Positions 1 to 6,851 of a stretch of DNA of 9,215 nt are shown here, piece after piece. Position numbers and translations under genes: made by a program. The stretch is from Roseovarius sp. UBA6217 (GTDB taxonomy: Bacteria; Pseudomonadota; Alphaproteobacteria; Rhodobacterales; Rhodobacteraceae): positions 1 through 9,215 of the forward strand of contig DISF01000085.1 in the NCBI GenBank assembly GCA_002421985.1. Reading direction: 5' to 3'. Every line of letters starts with the position of its first letter. Within the stretch, counting starts at the first letter, position 1. Under the pieces are notes generated by a model. That model searched no databases. It saw only the letters and a program-made list of their open reading frames with translations, and was not told where the DNA came from.

Positions 1-42
1 AATGGGGCGTAGCCGTCGCATACGCCTGATCGTCTGGAGGAT

Positions 43-528
43 ATGCTGAAAGATTACGTCGCATCAGCCCGTGATCGCGAGGCGGCAACCAGAGCCGCCC
101 TTACCCTAAAGCGCACGCAATTGACGGAAACCAAGGCGGCCATCACCCGCTTGCTGGAACTGGTTGAAAAGGGCTTGGCCGAGCTGGAAGACCCCGAATT
201 CCGCGAACGCATGGTTGCCCTTCGGTTCCGCCGTGACGAACTGAGCACTGACATCACTGATCTGAATCGCCGCCTGAATGAGGAACGCCCCGACATCACC
301 CGGGAAAAGCTGAAGACACTCTCAAACCTGCTGCGCAAACAGTTCGACTCGGGGGATCATCAAGTTCGGCAAGCTTATGCCCGCCTGATGCTCGACGAAG
401 TGCGGGTATGGGATGGGGAAATCCACGTCACAGGGTCAAAAAGGCGCCTTGCAAAAAAGGCTTCTGACCCGACCGGCACCACTGCGCCCGAGGTTCTCTC
501 TTTTGTTCGGAAATGGCGCACCCAGTAG
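43..528 (+). CDS. C-terminal fragment of a large serine recombinase (integrase)
   Basis: The 161 residues resemble the C-terminal region of large serine recombinases: a long charged coiled-coil (about residues 5-110) followed by a conserved tail with a DEVRVWDGEIHVTGSK-like strand region (about 117-133) and a terminal SFVRKWR. The catalytic N-terminal resolvase domain and zinc ribbon would lie left of the window. The reading frame is open only from base 13, because a TAG stands in frame at 10-12. The residues just before the ATG (PDRLED) also look family-like, so the gene probably once continued upstream and is now broken by a nonsense or frameshift change. The ATG at 43 has GGAGG only two bases before it, too close to be a convincing start. 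The last codons W-R-T-Q and the stop (514-528) lie within the 3' end of the opposite-strand tRNA-Arg, the usual arrangement for an integrase next to its tRNA attachment site. Family assignment is from recognition, not a search. Confidence 0.7.
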   Translation: MLKDYVASARDREAATRAALTLKRTQLTETKAAITRLLELVEKGLAELEDPEFRERMVALRFRRDELSTDITDLNRRLNEERPDITREKLKTLSNLLRKQFDSGDHQVRQAYARLMLDEVRVWDGEIHVTGSKRRLAKKASDPTGTTAPEVLSFVRKWRTQ

Positions 529-535
529 GATTCGA
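514..535. other. Probable attachment-site core in the tRNA-Arg 3' end
   Basis: The 3' end of tRNA-Arg also supplies the last four codons and stop of the recombinase gene that converges on it. Integrases next to tRNA genes commonly recombine within the 3' part of the tRNA. The partner att copy should be a short direct repeat of this sequence left of the window, so the exact core cannot be delimited here. The right limit given is approximate. Confidence 0.4.
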
Positions 536-590
536 ACCTACGACCTTCGCCTTCGGAGGGCGACACTCTATCCAGCTGAGCTATGGGTGC
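514..590 (-). tRNA. tRNA-Arg (anticodon CCG)
   Basis: A complete 77-nt cloverleaf including an encoded CCA (514-516). The acceptor stem is GCACCCA (590-584) paired with TGGGTGC (524-518), with discriminator G at 517. The D arm is GCTC/GAGT with one G-U pair. The anticodon stem is TCGCC/GGCGA with loop CTCCGAA, placing anticodon CCG at 556-554, which reads CGG codons. The variable loop is AGGTC, and the T arm is GTAGG-TTCGAAT-CCTAC. All stems close, so the gene looks functional. Its 3' end overlaps the end of the recombinase gene on the other strand, so this end is probably part of the attachment site of an integrated element to the left. Confidence 0.97.
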
Positions 591-768
591 GCAGTAGAAC
601 CGTCAGGCCCTGACTGCTTACGCAGTGCTTACGCGACATCTCCAGCCTTTAAATCGAAAAACGATGTGCTCGGCAAGAGCTTGGTATCACGTATCTTTCT
701 TAGTCCTCTTCATCACGGCATCCCCTTGACATCAGCCTTAGGAGGCAACGCTATATCCAGCTGAGCTA
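569..768 (+). repeat. Imperfect direct repeat of tRNA 5' halves
   Basis: About 43 bp at 547-590 recur imperfectly at 733-775 in the same orientation. The identical core of 15 bp is at 569-583 and 754-768. The repeat is explained by two tRNA-Arg genes, one whole and one truncated. The differences between the copies argue against a fresh, exact att duplication. Confidence 0.7.
591..734. other. Spacer between intact and broken tRNA-Arg, no gene seen
   Basis: No plausible gene is seen. The stretch holds several short repeats: the dyad GTCAGG-C-CCTGAC (602-614), a small hairpin ACTGC-TTAC-GCAGT (613-626), a 9-bp direct repeat TGCTTACGC at 615-623 and 626-634, and short dyads at 653-665 and 668-680. 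On the minus strand TTGCCG and TTTAAA lie 17 bp apart and could be a weak promoter for the downstream tRNA, but the match is poor. Confidence 0.5.
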
Positions 769-775
769 CGGGTGC
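735..775 (-). pseudogene. Truncated tRNA-Arg (5' half only)
   Basis: Read on the minus strand from 775, this begins GCACCCGTAGCTCAGCTGG and matches the 5' half of the intact tRNA-Arg at 590 with six or so differences, including one missing base before the anticodon loop. Similarity ends just past the anticodon loop (AAGGC), and no T arm or 3' acceptor strand follows. The loop as it stands would read CCT if aligned as CTCCTAA, but the anticodon stem no longer pairs well. A 15-bp stretch (754-768) is identical to 569-583. It is best read as a tRNA gene that lost its 3' half through insertion or deletion. Confidence 0.85.
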
Positions 776-786
776 AGCGTCCCCGT

Positions 787-815
787 TCTATAGCGGCGGA
801 ATGCGGGATGTGCAA
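787..815 (-). promoter_or_regulatory. Sigma70-type promoter in front of the broken tRNA-Arg
   Basis: On the minus strand TTGCAC (-35, 815-810) and TATAGA (-10, 792-787) are separated by exactly 17 bp. The base run after the -10 is G/C rich (ACGGGGACG), as is common for stable-RNA promoters. The start of transcription would fall near 780, about five bases before the tRNA 5' end at 775. The promoter therefore looks like the original tRNA promoter, left intact although the tRNA behind it is truncated. It may now drive the intact tRNA-Arg about 185 bp downstream. Confidence 0.6.
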
Positions 816-836
816 CGGGCTTTCGAGCGCGGGAGG

Positions 837-1511
837 TCACGGCCCGTTGCGCAATTCGCGGTGCAGCCGTTCGGGTTCGTTGGCCTCGAGATAGGCCTCC
901 TGCTCGGGCGTCAGGTCGATCTTCTCGAAGCCGTTGATCATCGGGCGCACATGTTCGCGGAAGCTGTGACCAATGGTGAGCAGGTAGACATGGACGACAA
1001 CGAAGCTCGCGATGGCGAAGCCGGTGAGGATGTGCAGGTTCGCCACCAGCCAGAGCCAGAAATCGCCCGGATCGAGATGCGACCAGAACCCGTGGACGAG
1101 ATAGACGAGCCCCGTCACCCAGATTGCCGGGATCAGAACCGCTTTCAGCGCGAAATAAGCGATGGCCTGCAAGGGGTTCAGCCGGCGGCCAAGGCGCTTG
1201 CGGTAAGGATGTTCCTCGCCCTTGAAGACGCCCCAGGCGTAGAAGCGGGCGACCTCCCCGAGGCCGGCGATAGTGGGAATGAACTGCTTCCACGTCCCCG
1301 TGGTCAAAAGCCAGAAGATGACGACGACCCAGAGCAGGACGAGCGCCAGCGCGACGCCAGTATGGACCGTCACGGCAAGCCCGAAGGGCATCGCCCCGTG
1401 CAGCCCCATGATCCGCGCCCCGGAGAAAAGTAGAAGGAAGATCGACACGGCCTGGCTCCAGTGCCAGATCCGGTTGAAGCGCGAATAGACCATGACCAGC
1501 CGTTCAGCCAT
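837..1511 (-). CDS. Cytochrome b561-type membrane subunit (cytochrome b/b6 domain)
   Basis: This 224-residue integral membrane protein has four hydrophobic helices at about 17-36, 47-70, 120-140 and 152-180. Histidines suited to ligate two b hemes are seen at H17 (RIWHW), H50 (VTVHTG), H160 (NLHILTG) and H174 (VVHVYL), the pattern of the Ni/Fe-hydrogenase and thiosulfate-reductase b-type cytochrome family. The likely role is oxidising membrane quinol and passing electrons to the periplasmic octaheme cytochrome encoded just upstream. The start at 1511 is preferred over an in-frame start at 1634: it has GGGAGG eight bases upstream, and the residues before it are not family-like. It overlaps the end of the octaheme gene by 8 bp, so the two are probably translationally coupled. 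The polar C-terminal tail (about 185-224) would be cytoplasmic. Direction of electron flow is inferred. Confidence 0.88.
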   Translation of the reverse strand: MAERLVMVYSRFNRIWHWSQAVSIFLLLFSGARIMGLHGAMPFGLAVTVHTGVALALVLLWVVVIFWLLTTGTWKQFIPTIAGLGEVARFYAWGVFKGEEHPYRKRLGRRLNPLQAIAYFALKAVLIPAIWVTGLVYLVHGFWSHLDPGDFWLWLVANLHILTGFAIASFVVVHVYLLTIGHSFREHVRPMINGFEKIDLTPEQEAYLEANEPERLHRELRNGP

Positions 1512-3129
1512 GGTGCCGCCCTCCCCTGCCCGCGACGAGCCTGAGCCCGCCATGAACCGCAACCCCGAGCGCCACGAGCGCGAATAACGCGATGCCGACG
1601 CGGCCACCGAACGGCTTGCCCGATCCGGGCACATAGACGCCGGCCAAGGCCGCCATCCGCCCGTCCTTCGTGTGGCAGGAGTCGCATTTCAGCGCGTCCC
1701 CCTTCGGCGCGACCATATGGGTGATCGGCCAGTACATATACGTGTCGACGAAGCCGTATTCGCCGGAATAGTCCGAGCCCGCATATTTCATCCCGGCCTC
1801 GATCGCCCTGCCCCAGTCGAAATTGGTCCAGAAGGCGGTATCGGTCTCCGGCCCGTAGACATTGGAATAGATCAGCTTGTTGAAGCCCTTGTCATAGGCC
1901 TGCCGCCCCTCCATCCGCTTGAAGGGCCAGATGCGGCTGACGCCGTCGTCCGGTCCGCCCAAGAGACGGTTGATCTCGACCACGCCCGTCGGGTCGATGG
2001 TCTGGTCCGAGAGCGTGTATTCGACCTGCCCGTCGAACCAGGCGTAATGGGGCACGACATCCTCGCCCCAGGCGAAATCGCCCTTGGTGGAAAGGTAGGT
2101 ATGCAACTCCTTGCCGTCCGACTGGGTGAAGCCCGACTCGTGGTAGGGCTTGCCCTCCTTCAGCTTTCCGGCGGTCGACCAGTCCCACATCGTCTTGGTG
2201 GCCACGCCGCCGCGGGCGAATGCGGGGATATGGCAGGTCTGGCAGGCGACCCGGTCGGTATGGTCGTTCAACTTCATCCCGATCAGCGTCGCCGCATGCG
2301 GCGCGTCGGTATGGCAGCTTTCGCAGGTTGCCACGTCGCGGCGCTGGCCCGGCAGGCCGGTATCGCCCTCGTCATGGGCGTTCACGTTGTAGCGCGATCC
2401 GGCCACCTTGTGCCGGTTGCTGATATGGCAGGTCTCGCAGGTGAAGTTCAGCCCGTCGCTGGCCATATGGACATCGACCTCCTTCGGCGGGTCGATGAGG
2501 GCCGAGGAGAGGTCGCCGTGCTTCACATTGTCGCCGCCACCGCCGTAGAAATGACACTGGCCGCAATTTTCGCGCTGCGGCTCCCCGACCGACATCGCGG
2601 CCTTCGAGAGGCTCAGCGGCACCGCCAGTTTGCCGGTGATGGTCATGGCACCTTCCGGCAGCGGCACCACCGCCGGCAAGCCGGCGAGATTGTCCACCTT
2701 CTCGTACATGCCGGGTGCCGCGTGGCAGACGAGGCAGTCGACGCGCGTCGGATCTGTGGGCGGCGCGGCGCGGGCATCGGTCCAGCCATAGCCGACATGG
2801 CACGAGGTGCAGCGAGCCTCGTTGCTGGCCACGTTGCCGCAAAACGCGTTGATGACGTTCTTCTTGCCAAGGTACTGCCCGGTCGCCGGGTTCTCGTAGT
2901 CCCAGGTCCAGTGCAGCGTGCCCATCATCTGGTCTGACGCCTCGGTGTGGCAGGTCAGGCAGGCCTTGGTGACATCCGGACCCGAGACGAAGGACTGCTT
3001 GAGGATGTCGAACTTGGTGTGATCCGCGGTAGAGCCCTTCGCGGGCACGGCCGGGGCGGCCTCCTGCGCCCAGAGGGGCGATGCACAGGCTGCAGCCGCC
3101 AATACGGCGGCTTTGATTGTCGCCCGCAT
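1504..3129 (-). CDS. Octaheme c-type cytochrome, tetrathionate reductase (OTR) family
   Basis: The 541-residue protein has exactly eight CXXCH heme-binding motifs, at residues 57, 107, 132, 189, 231, 269, 296 and 482. A Sec signal peptide (1-21, ending PLWAQ) sends it to the periplasm. The spacing, with seven motifs in the first 300 residues and one near the end, fits the octaheme tetrathionate reductase family known from Shewanella, whose member reduces tetrathionate and, in vitro, nitrite and hydroxylamine. Unusually, residues about 509-533 form a hydrophobic helix followed by basic residues (RGGRHH), a C-terminal membrane anchor. The last heme and anchor would hold the protein near the cytochrome b encoded next, whose gene it overlaps by 8 bp. 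C97 is an extra cysteine outside the heme motifs. The start at 3129 has GGAGG six bases upstream. The physiological substrate cannot be decided from sequence. Confidence 0.9.
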   Translation of the reverse strand: MRATIKAAVLAAAACASPLWAQEAAPAVPAKGSTADHTKFDILKQSFVSGPDVTKACLTCHTEASDQMMGTLHWTWDYENPATGQYLGKKNVINAFCGNVASNEARCTSCHVGYGWTDARAAPPTDPTRVDCLVCHAAPGMYEKVDNLAGLPAVVPLPEGAMTITGKLAVPLSLSKAAMSVGEPQRENCGQCHFYGGGGDNVKHGDLSSALIDPPKEVDVHMASDGLNFTCETCHISNRHKVAGSRYNVNAHDEGDTGLPGQRRDVATCESCHTDAPHAATLIGMKLNDHTDRVACQTCHIPAFARGGVATKTMWDWSTAGKLKEGKPYHESGFTQSDGKELHTYLSTKGDFAWGEDVVPHYAWFDGQVEYTLSDQTIDPTGVVEINRLLGGPDDGVSRIWPFKRMEGRQAYDKGFNKLIYSNVYGPETDTAFWTNFDWGRAIEAGMKYAGSDYSGEYGFVDTYMYWPITHMVAPKGDALKCDSCHTKDGRMAALAGVYVPGSGKPFGGRVGIALFALVALGVAVHGGLRLVAGRGGRHHG

Positions 3130-3181
3130 AGGGCACCTCCCCCTGTGAACCCTTCCGGCCCGCGAAAAGAAGCGCGTTCCG

Positions 3182-3187
3182 TATTTA
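3182..3187 (-). promoter_or_regulatory. Weak candidate -10 element for the octaheme operon
   Basis: TAAATA on the minus strand could serve as a -10, giving a transcript start near 3175 and a leader of about 45 bases. The TTGTC dyad centre at 3241 would then sit about 66 bp upstream. No good -35 is found at the correct spacing, as would be expected for an activator-dependent promoter. The call is weak. Confidence 0.2.
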
Positions 3188-3234
3188 GGGTATTACAGAG
3201 AACCGCTGCGGACAATCCCCCGATGCCGGGCACC

Positions 3235-3248
3235 TTGTCGCAAGACAA
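3235..3248. promoter_or_regulatory. Crp/Fnr-like dyad TTGTC-N4-GACAA
   Basis: A perfect 14-bp inverted repeat TTGTC-GCAA-GACAA stands about 112 bp (centre) upstream of the octaheme start codon. The layout TTG-N8-CAA with 5-4-5 spacing is that of Crp/Fnr-family operators (FNR itself prefers TTGAT-N4-ATCAA). A second, one-mismatch version lies at 3251-3264 and a half-site TTGTCC (minus strand) at 3210-3215. It could be the binding site of an anaerobic or nitrogen-oxide-responsive regulator acting on the octaheme/cytochrome b pair. The regulator is not identified. Confidence 0.45.
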
Positions 3249-3268
3249 TCTCGTCGCAGGACAATCTC
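3237..3268. repeat. Tandem pair of 16-bp repeats upstream of the octaheme gene
   Basis: GTCGCAAGACAATCTC (3237-3252) is followed directly by GTCGCAGGACAATCTC (3253-3268), one mismatch in 16. The heptamer GACAATC appears a third time at 3211-3217, 33 bp from the first tandem copy. The repeats sit in the noncoding gap between the sufS stop and the octaheme start, so coding constraint does not explain them. Confidence 0.8.
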
Positions 3269-3284
3269 CGGCGGAATTCCGCCG
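3269..3284. terminator. 16-bp palindrome just after sufS, possible weak terminator
   Basis: CGGCGG-AATT-CCGCCG is a perfect palindrome one base beyond the sufS stop codon. In RNA it can form a six-pair GC-rich hairpin with a four-base loop. No run of U follows in the direction of sufS transcription (GAGATTGTC comes next), so it is not a standard intrinsic terminator. It may instead protect the 3' end of the suf message. Confidence 0.3.
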
Positions 3285-3285
3285 T

Positions 3286-4506
<1,221 letters not shown>

Positions 4507-4507
4507 C

Positions 4508-5086
4508 TTACATTCCCCCGGCAGCGCGCACGCCCACAAGGCTGAACAACAGGCTCAGGCCAAAGACCAGCGCCAGCATCGCGATCACAAGCACCCCGGC
4601 GGCGCGCCACAGGCTGTCGAAGCCATGCGCCGCAGCGACAAAGGCCAGCAGGATATAAAGCCCCCAAAGCGCCGCCGCGACCACCACGATACCGGCCAGC
4701 GCGGGGGCCAGCAGCGCCAGCACCACCAGGCGCAGCGCCTGCATCCATGCCAGCAGCACCAGCATATCGCCCAGCGTCCCCGCCCCGCCCAGCGCGCGAC
4801 CGGCATGGGTAAAGGCCAGCGCCGTCAGTGCCAGCGCCGCGAACAGCACCGCCGCGAAAACCAGTGGCGCGTGAAAGGCCGGCTCCATCATGCCGAGCAT
4901 CGCCGGATCGGCGGGCGGGCTGAGCCGGATCGACAGCGAATAGACCAGCGTGTTGAGCACCGCCATCAGCGCCAGCGCCAGCCAGCCCTCGCGGGCGGGC
5001 AAGCCCAGTAACAGGATCCGCGCCGCCGCGTCGCGTGGTGCGATCAATGTCTGCCGCACCAGCGACCAGAATATCGCGCTTGTCAT
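4508..5086 (-). CDS. YIP1-like multi-span membrane protein (second of two)
   Basis: This 192-residue very hydrophobic protein has about five membrane helices, roughly at 34-53, 73-92, 106-126, 128-152 and 163-186. The N-terminal segment LIAPRDAAARILLLGLP followed by a helix resembles YIP1-family proteins found beside suf genes in Rhodobacterales. This assignment is from recognition of style only. The start at 5086 is chosen because GGAG lies six bases upstream and the ATG overlaps the previous TGA by one base (TGATG). A much longer open frame reaching 5824 is only the shadow of sufD. Its stop is one base before the sufS start, so it is firmly within the operon. It shares a P-R-x5-R-x-L-L-type N-terminal motif with its upstream neighbour, suggesting an old tandem duplication. 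No function in Fe-S assembly is established. Confidence 0.8.
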   Translation of the reverse strand: MTSAIFWSLVRQTLIAPRDAAARILLLGLPAREGWLALALMAVLNTLVYSLSIRLSPPADPAMLGMMEPAFHAPLVFAAVLFAALALTALAFTHAGRALGGAGTLGDMLVLLAWMQALRLVVLALLAPALAGIVVVAAALWGLYILLAFVAAAHGFDSLWRAAGVLVIAMLALVFGLSLLFSLVGVRAAGGM

Positions 5087-5568
5087 CACCCGCTCCATTC
5101 CGCCTCTCGCAGCCCCGATATCCAGAACCAGCCGAAAACACCACACCAGATCAGCCCGACCGCCTGCAATCCCGGCCCCGGCCCGACGAATCCCGCCACC
5201 AGCCCGTGCAGCAGGATAAGCGGGCTTGCCGCGAGGAACGCCCAGAACAGCGCCAGCCGCGCGCCATAACCCGTGCCCCTGCCCCCGATCAGGCGCGCAA
5301 TCCCGTGGCTGAGCAGCGCCAGCGCATAGAGCAGCAGCGGCGCGATGAACACCCAGGCCAGCAGCGCGCCGCCCAAAAGCGGGTTGAGCGCCTCGCCCGA
5401 AAGATACGCTTCGCGCGCCAGCCGCGGCCATTGCCCGACGAAAACCACCACGCAGGCCGCAATCAGCATCACCAGCGCGCGATCCTCGCGCACCCCCATA
5501 TCCAGCAGGCGCCGCACCACCCGGCGTGGCCCGCGATAGGTGGCGACGATATCGCGCGTGACAGGCAT
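5086..5568 (-). CDS. YIP1-like membrane protein (first of two)
   Basis: This 160-residue protein has four predicted membrane helices at about 30-47, 64-86, 103-125 and 133-151. A basic amphipathic N-terminus (YRGPRRVVRRLLDMGV) precedes the first helix, and the short loops carry arginines. There are no cysteine pairs or other metal-binding motifs; its only cysteines are C39 and C142, inside helices. The gene begins within the sufD stop (TGATG, one-base overlap) and ends within the start of the next membrane gene in the same way, so translation is probably coupled to SufD. It resembles YIP1-domain proteins, and its N-terminal half aligns by eye with its downstream neighbour. What it does in the operon is unknown; possibilities include membrane recruitment of the SUF machinery or transport, neither shown by the sequence. 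Confidence 0.8.
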   Translation of the reverse strand: MPVTRDIVATYRGPRRVVRRLLDMGVREDRALVMLIAACVVVFVGQWPRLAREAYLSGEALNPLLGGALLAWVFIAPLLLYALALLSHGIARLIGGRGTGYGARLALFWAFLAASPLILLHGLVAGFVGPGPGLQAVGLIWCGVFGWFWISGLREAEWSG

Positions 5569-6851
5569 CAGCCGCGCCGCCGCTCCAGCCAGCCCGCAAC
5601 CCGCGCGGTGATCTCGTCGCGCAGGTCTTCGGCCTCGATCTCTTCCATCGCCTCGGCGAGGAAGGACAAGACCATGAGATCTGTCGCGATCTGCCTCGGG
5701 ATGCCGCGCGCGCGCAGATAGTAAAGCGCGTCCTCGTCAATCGCGCCAGAGGTCGAGCCATGCGAGCAGGCCACGTCATCGGCATAGATTTCCAACTCGG
5801 GCTTGGCGAGGAACTGGCTGTCACCGTCGAGCAAAAGCGCCTGGCTTATCTGGTAGCCGTCGGTCTTTTGCGCGCCGGGCTTGACCAGGATCTTGCCCTG
5901 AAACACGCCGATCGCGCCGTTGCGCAGCACCTTCTTGAACACCTGACGGCTTTCGCAGCGTTCGGCGTCATGGGTGATGAACACGGTGTCATCGTGATGG
6001 AAATCGCCATCGCCCACCGCCGCACCCGCGACATGCACGATGGCATCGTCACCGGTCAGCGTCACCACGCATTCGTTGCGCGTAAGCACCCCGTTGGCCG
6101 TCAGGGTAAAGCATTTGAACACACTTTCGCGCCCCAGCCGGGCAAAAAGATTGGTGACCGCGCGCCGCTCGTGATCGCGCCCTTGCGCGCGCACCAGATG
6201 CAGCCTGCCGGTATCGGCGATGTCGATCTCCATGCAATTGTTGAACCGCGCCGCCGCAGGCCCGTTCTCAAGGATCGTCGCCTCTGCCCCCGGCTCCACC
6301 CGCACGACGTGATGCAGGAACACATCCGAATCGGTGGCCTCATGGGTATAGATGAGGTTGATCGGCTTGCTCGGGCGGCCCGTCACCCGGATCGTGACGC
6401 CGTCACCCGCAAAGGCGGTGTTGAGCGCGGCAAGCGGGCGCTCCACCGGCACCTGGCCTGCGGCCTCCAGCGTGCCATAGACATCCTCGGCCCAGTGATC
6501 ACTGGTGCAGCACACATCCTCCAGCCGGTCAATCTCGATCCCCTCAAGGGCCAGATCATCCGACAGGTGCGGCGCGAAAAGCCCGTCCACGAAGACGATT
6601 TTCAGCCGCTCGAAGCTGTCGAACACCGGGGCCTCGTCATCGGCAAAAAGCGCCGCCCGCGGGGGCGCAGGCTGCACCAGCGTATCGGGGCGGGTGAATT
6701 TCCAGTATTCGTCGCGGCGATGCGGCAGGCCCATGGCGCGCAGCCGTGCCAGCGCCTCCTGGCGTGCCCGCGCGGTGCAGCCCACATCGGGCACCACCAT
6801 CGCCGCCAGCCGGGTCTCGGTGGCCGATCTCTTGGTATCGTCCAGCGCCAT
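5568..6851 (-). CDS. sufD: Fe-S cluster assembly scaffold protein SufD
   Basis: SufD pairs with SufB in the cytoplasmic SufBC2D complex, where a new iron-sulfur cluster is built at the SufB-SufD interface. The 427 residues match the usual SufD size. The N-terminal helical part contains RRDEYWKFTRP (45-55), typical of SufD. The central right-handed beta-helix spans about 150-350. The C-terminal core has the hallmark EIYADDVACSHGST (354-367) with C362 and H364, H364 being the counterpart of the E. coli SufD interface histidine H360. The C-terminal helices hold the SufC-binding region. The start ATG at 6851 overlaps the sufC TGA by one base and has AGAGG seven bases upstream. A GTG three bases earlier is possible but less likely. 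It lies between sufC and the two YIP1-like genes. Confidence 0.97.
   Translation of the reverse strand: MALDDTKRSATETRLAAMVVPDVGCTARARQEALARLRAMGLPHRRDEYWKFTRPDTLVQPAPPRAALFADDEAPVFDSFERLKIVFVDGLFAPHLSDDLALEGIEIDRLEDVCCTSDHWAEDVYGTLEAAGQVPVERPLAALNTAFAGDGVTIRVTGRPSKPINLIYTHEATDSDVFLHHVVRVEPGAEATILENGPAAARFNNCMEIDIADTGRLHLVRAQGRDHERRAVTNLFARLGRESVFKCFTLTANGVLTRNECVVTLTGDDAIVHVAGAAVGDGDFHHDDTVFITHDAERCESRQVFKKVLRNGAIGVFQGKILVKPGAQKTDGYQISQALLLDGDSQFLAKPELEIYADDVACSHGSTSGAIDEDALYYLRARGIPRQIATDLMVLSFLAEAMEEIEAEDLRDEITARVAGWLERRRG

Noticed and set aside
668..680. GCTC-GGCAA-GAGC as an intrinsic terminator after the broken tRNA
   Set aside because: The stem has only four pairs, and the T run on the minus strand starts six bases after it, so it is too weak to call.
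413..764. Two forward open frames (413-613 and 513-764) containing phrases such as VGFEPTTFAFGG
   Set aside because: These are translations of the antisense strand of tRNA-Arg, a well-known source of spurious proteins. They have no independent support.
1672..2937. A 421-codon forward open frame opposite the octaheme gene
   Set aside because: The opposite strand encodes eight CXXCH motifs and a signal peptide. The forward frame is low-complexity shadow.
3130..3285. Classical FNR or FixK box TTGAT-N4-ATCAA upstream of the octaheme gene
   Set aside because: No such sequence is present. Only the related TTGTC-N4-GACAA dyad was found and is reported separately.
4508..5824. A 438-codon minus-strand frame starting at 5824
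   Set aside because: The part above 5086 overlaps sufD and the first YIP1-like gene in another frame. Only 4508-5086 is a believable gene, with its own ribosome site.
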